Part shown: piece by piece, positions 63,953 to 64,000 of the stretch | Position numbering within the stretch: position 1 is the stretch's first letter | Layout of the letters: each line of letters begins with the position of its first letter | Source of the DNA: Mucilaginibacter sp. | GTDB taxonomy: Bacteria > Bacteroidota > Bacteroidia > Sphingobacteriales > Sphingobacteriaceae | DNA length: 64,000 bases | Assembly: GCF_028288205.1 (NCBI RefSeq) | Contig: NZ_JAQBOD010000039.1 | Span: 183,548-247,547 of the forward strand | Reading direction: 5' to 3' | Notes under the pieces: generated by a model | What the model was told of the DNA's origin: nothing | Database searches by the model: none | Seen by the model: the letters and a program-made list of their open reading frames with translations, nothing else | Made by a program: the position numbers and the translations under genes

Positions 63953-64000
63953 TTATTGTTGAAGCTTTCTTTTTGCTTCTTTTTCTTTGTTAATAACCTC
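63953..64000 (-). CDS. C-terminal end of a minus-strand gene, partial
   Basis: A frame entering from the right edge reads EVINKEKEAKRKLQQ and stops at TAA 63953-63955. It is a charged, helix-like tail. It is too short to identify, and the placement after the YfhO terminator is consistent with a convergent gene. Confidence 0.35.
   Translation of the reverse strand, partial: EVINKEKEAKRKLQQ

Overview
The window reads as a chromosomal core segment of a Bacteroidota bacterium, most likely a Sphingobacteriaceae member close to Mucilaginibacter or Pedobacter. The evidence is a full-length SprA (the type IX secretion outer-membrane translocon), many families found mainly in this phylum (DUF4292, DUF3108, DUF3109, DUF2480, DUF4834, DUF6427, Bacteroidota-type LptC), -7 promoter boxes of the TAnnTTTG type, and weak Shine-Dalgarno sequences. 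Genus assignment is inference. I see no rRNA or tRNA gene, no CRISPR array, no complete insertion sequence and no prophage.

Layout. 1-2.6 kb (minus): the 5' part of a sigma-54 activator, a truncated four-helix-bundle (IVS-protein-like) gene between inverted low-complexity repeats, and miaB with an in-frame palindromic repeat inserted in it. 2.7-6.4 kb (plus): two tandem AsmA-like membrane-anchored proteins. 6.6-16.7 kb (minus): maeB, ruvA and the giant sprA. 16.7-25.9 kb (minus): gatA and an MltD-type LysM transglycosylase; then acylphosphatase, a polysaccharide flippase, a TPR protein, a DUF4292 lipoprotein, an EnvC-like degenerate LytM protein and two TatA-like genes. 26.4-29.8 kb: a divergent amidohydrolase and rlmN, then comF. 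29.8-38.6 kb (minus): a GAF/multi-PAS hybrid kinase overlapping glyA, a repeat-rich 0.7 kb gap, an S9 peptidase and scpA. 38.8-45.8 kb: dxs, then gmd with a RemB/Wzi-like barrel, DUF3109, DUF3108 and DUF2480. 45.9-51.4 kb (minus): purQ, coaX, an outer-membrane barrel, lptC and ppiD. 51.5-58.2 kb (minus): DUF6427, a glycosyltransferase, an LpxH-like phosphoesterase, a 36-residue membrane protein, DinB, YjjG, a TonB-C-like protein, a DUF4440 protein and upp. 58.4-64 kb (plus): uvrB, DUF4834, a small membrane protein and YfhO.

The dominant functional theme is the cell envelope: type IX secretion (sprA), LPS or capsule assembly (lptC, gmd, flippase, Wzi/RemB-like, LpxH-like, YfhO), murein turnover (MltD, EnvC-like), Tat export and outer-membrane protein folding (PpiD). 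Housekeeping genes are interleaved with it (miaB, rlmN, gatA, ruvA, uvrB, scpA, glyA, purQ, upp, coaX, dxs).

The unusual content is mostly non-coding. There are at least eight families of dispersed, often palindromic repeats at gene boundaries. One of them has entered the miaB reading frame, and a 170-bp repeat occurs in two similar copies 20 kb apart. I found no convincing new defence or biosynthetic system; the best leads are these repeats, several small ORFs and possible leaderless promoters.
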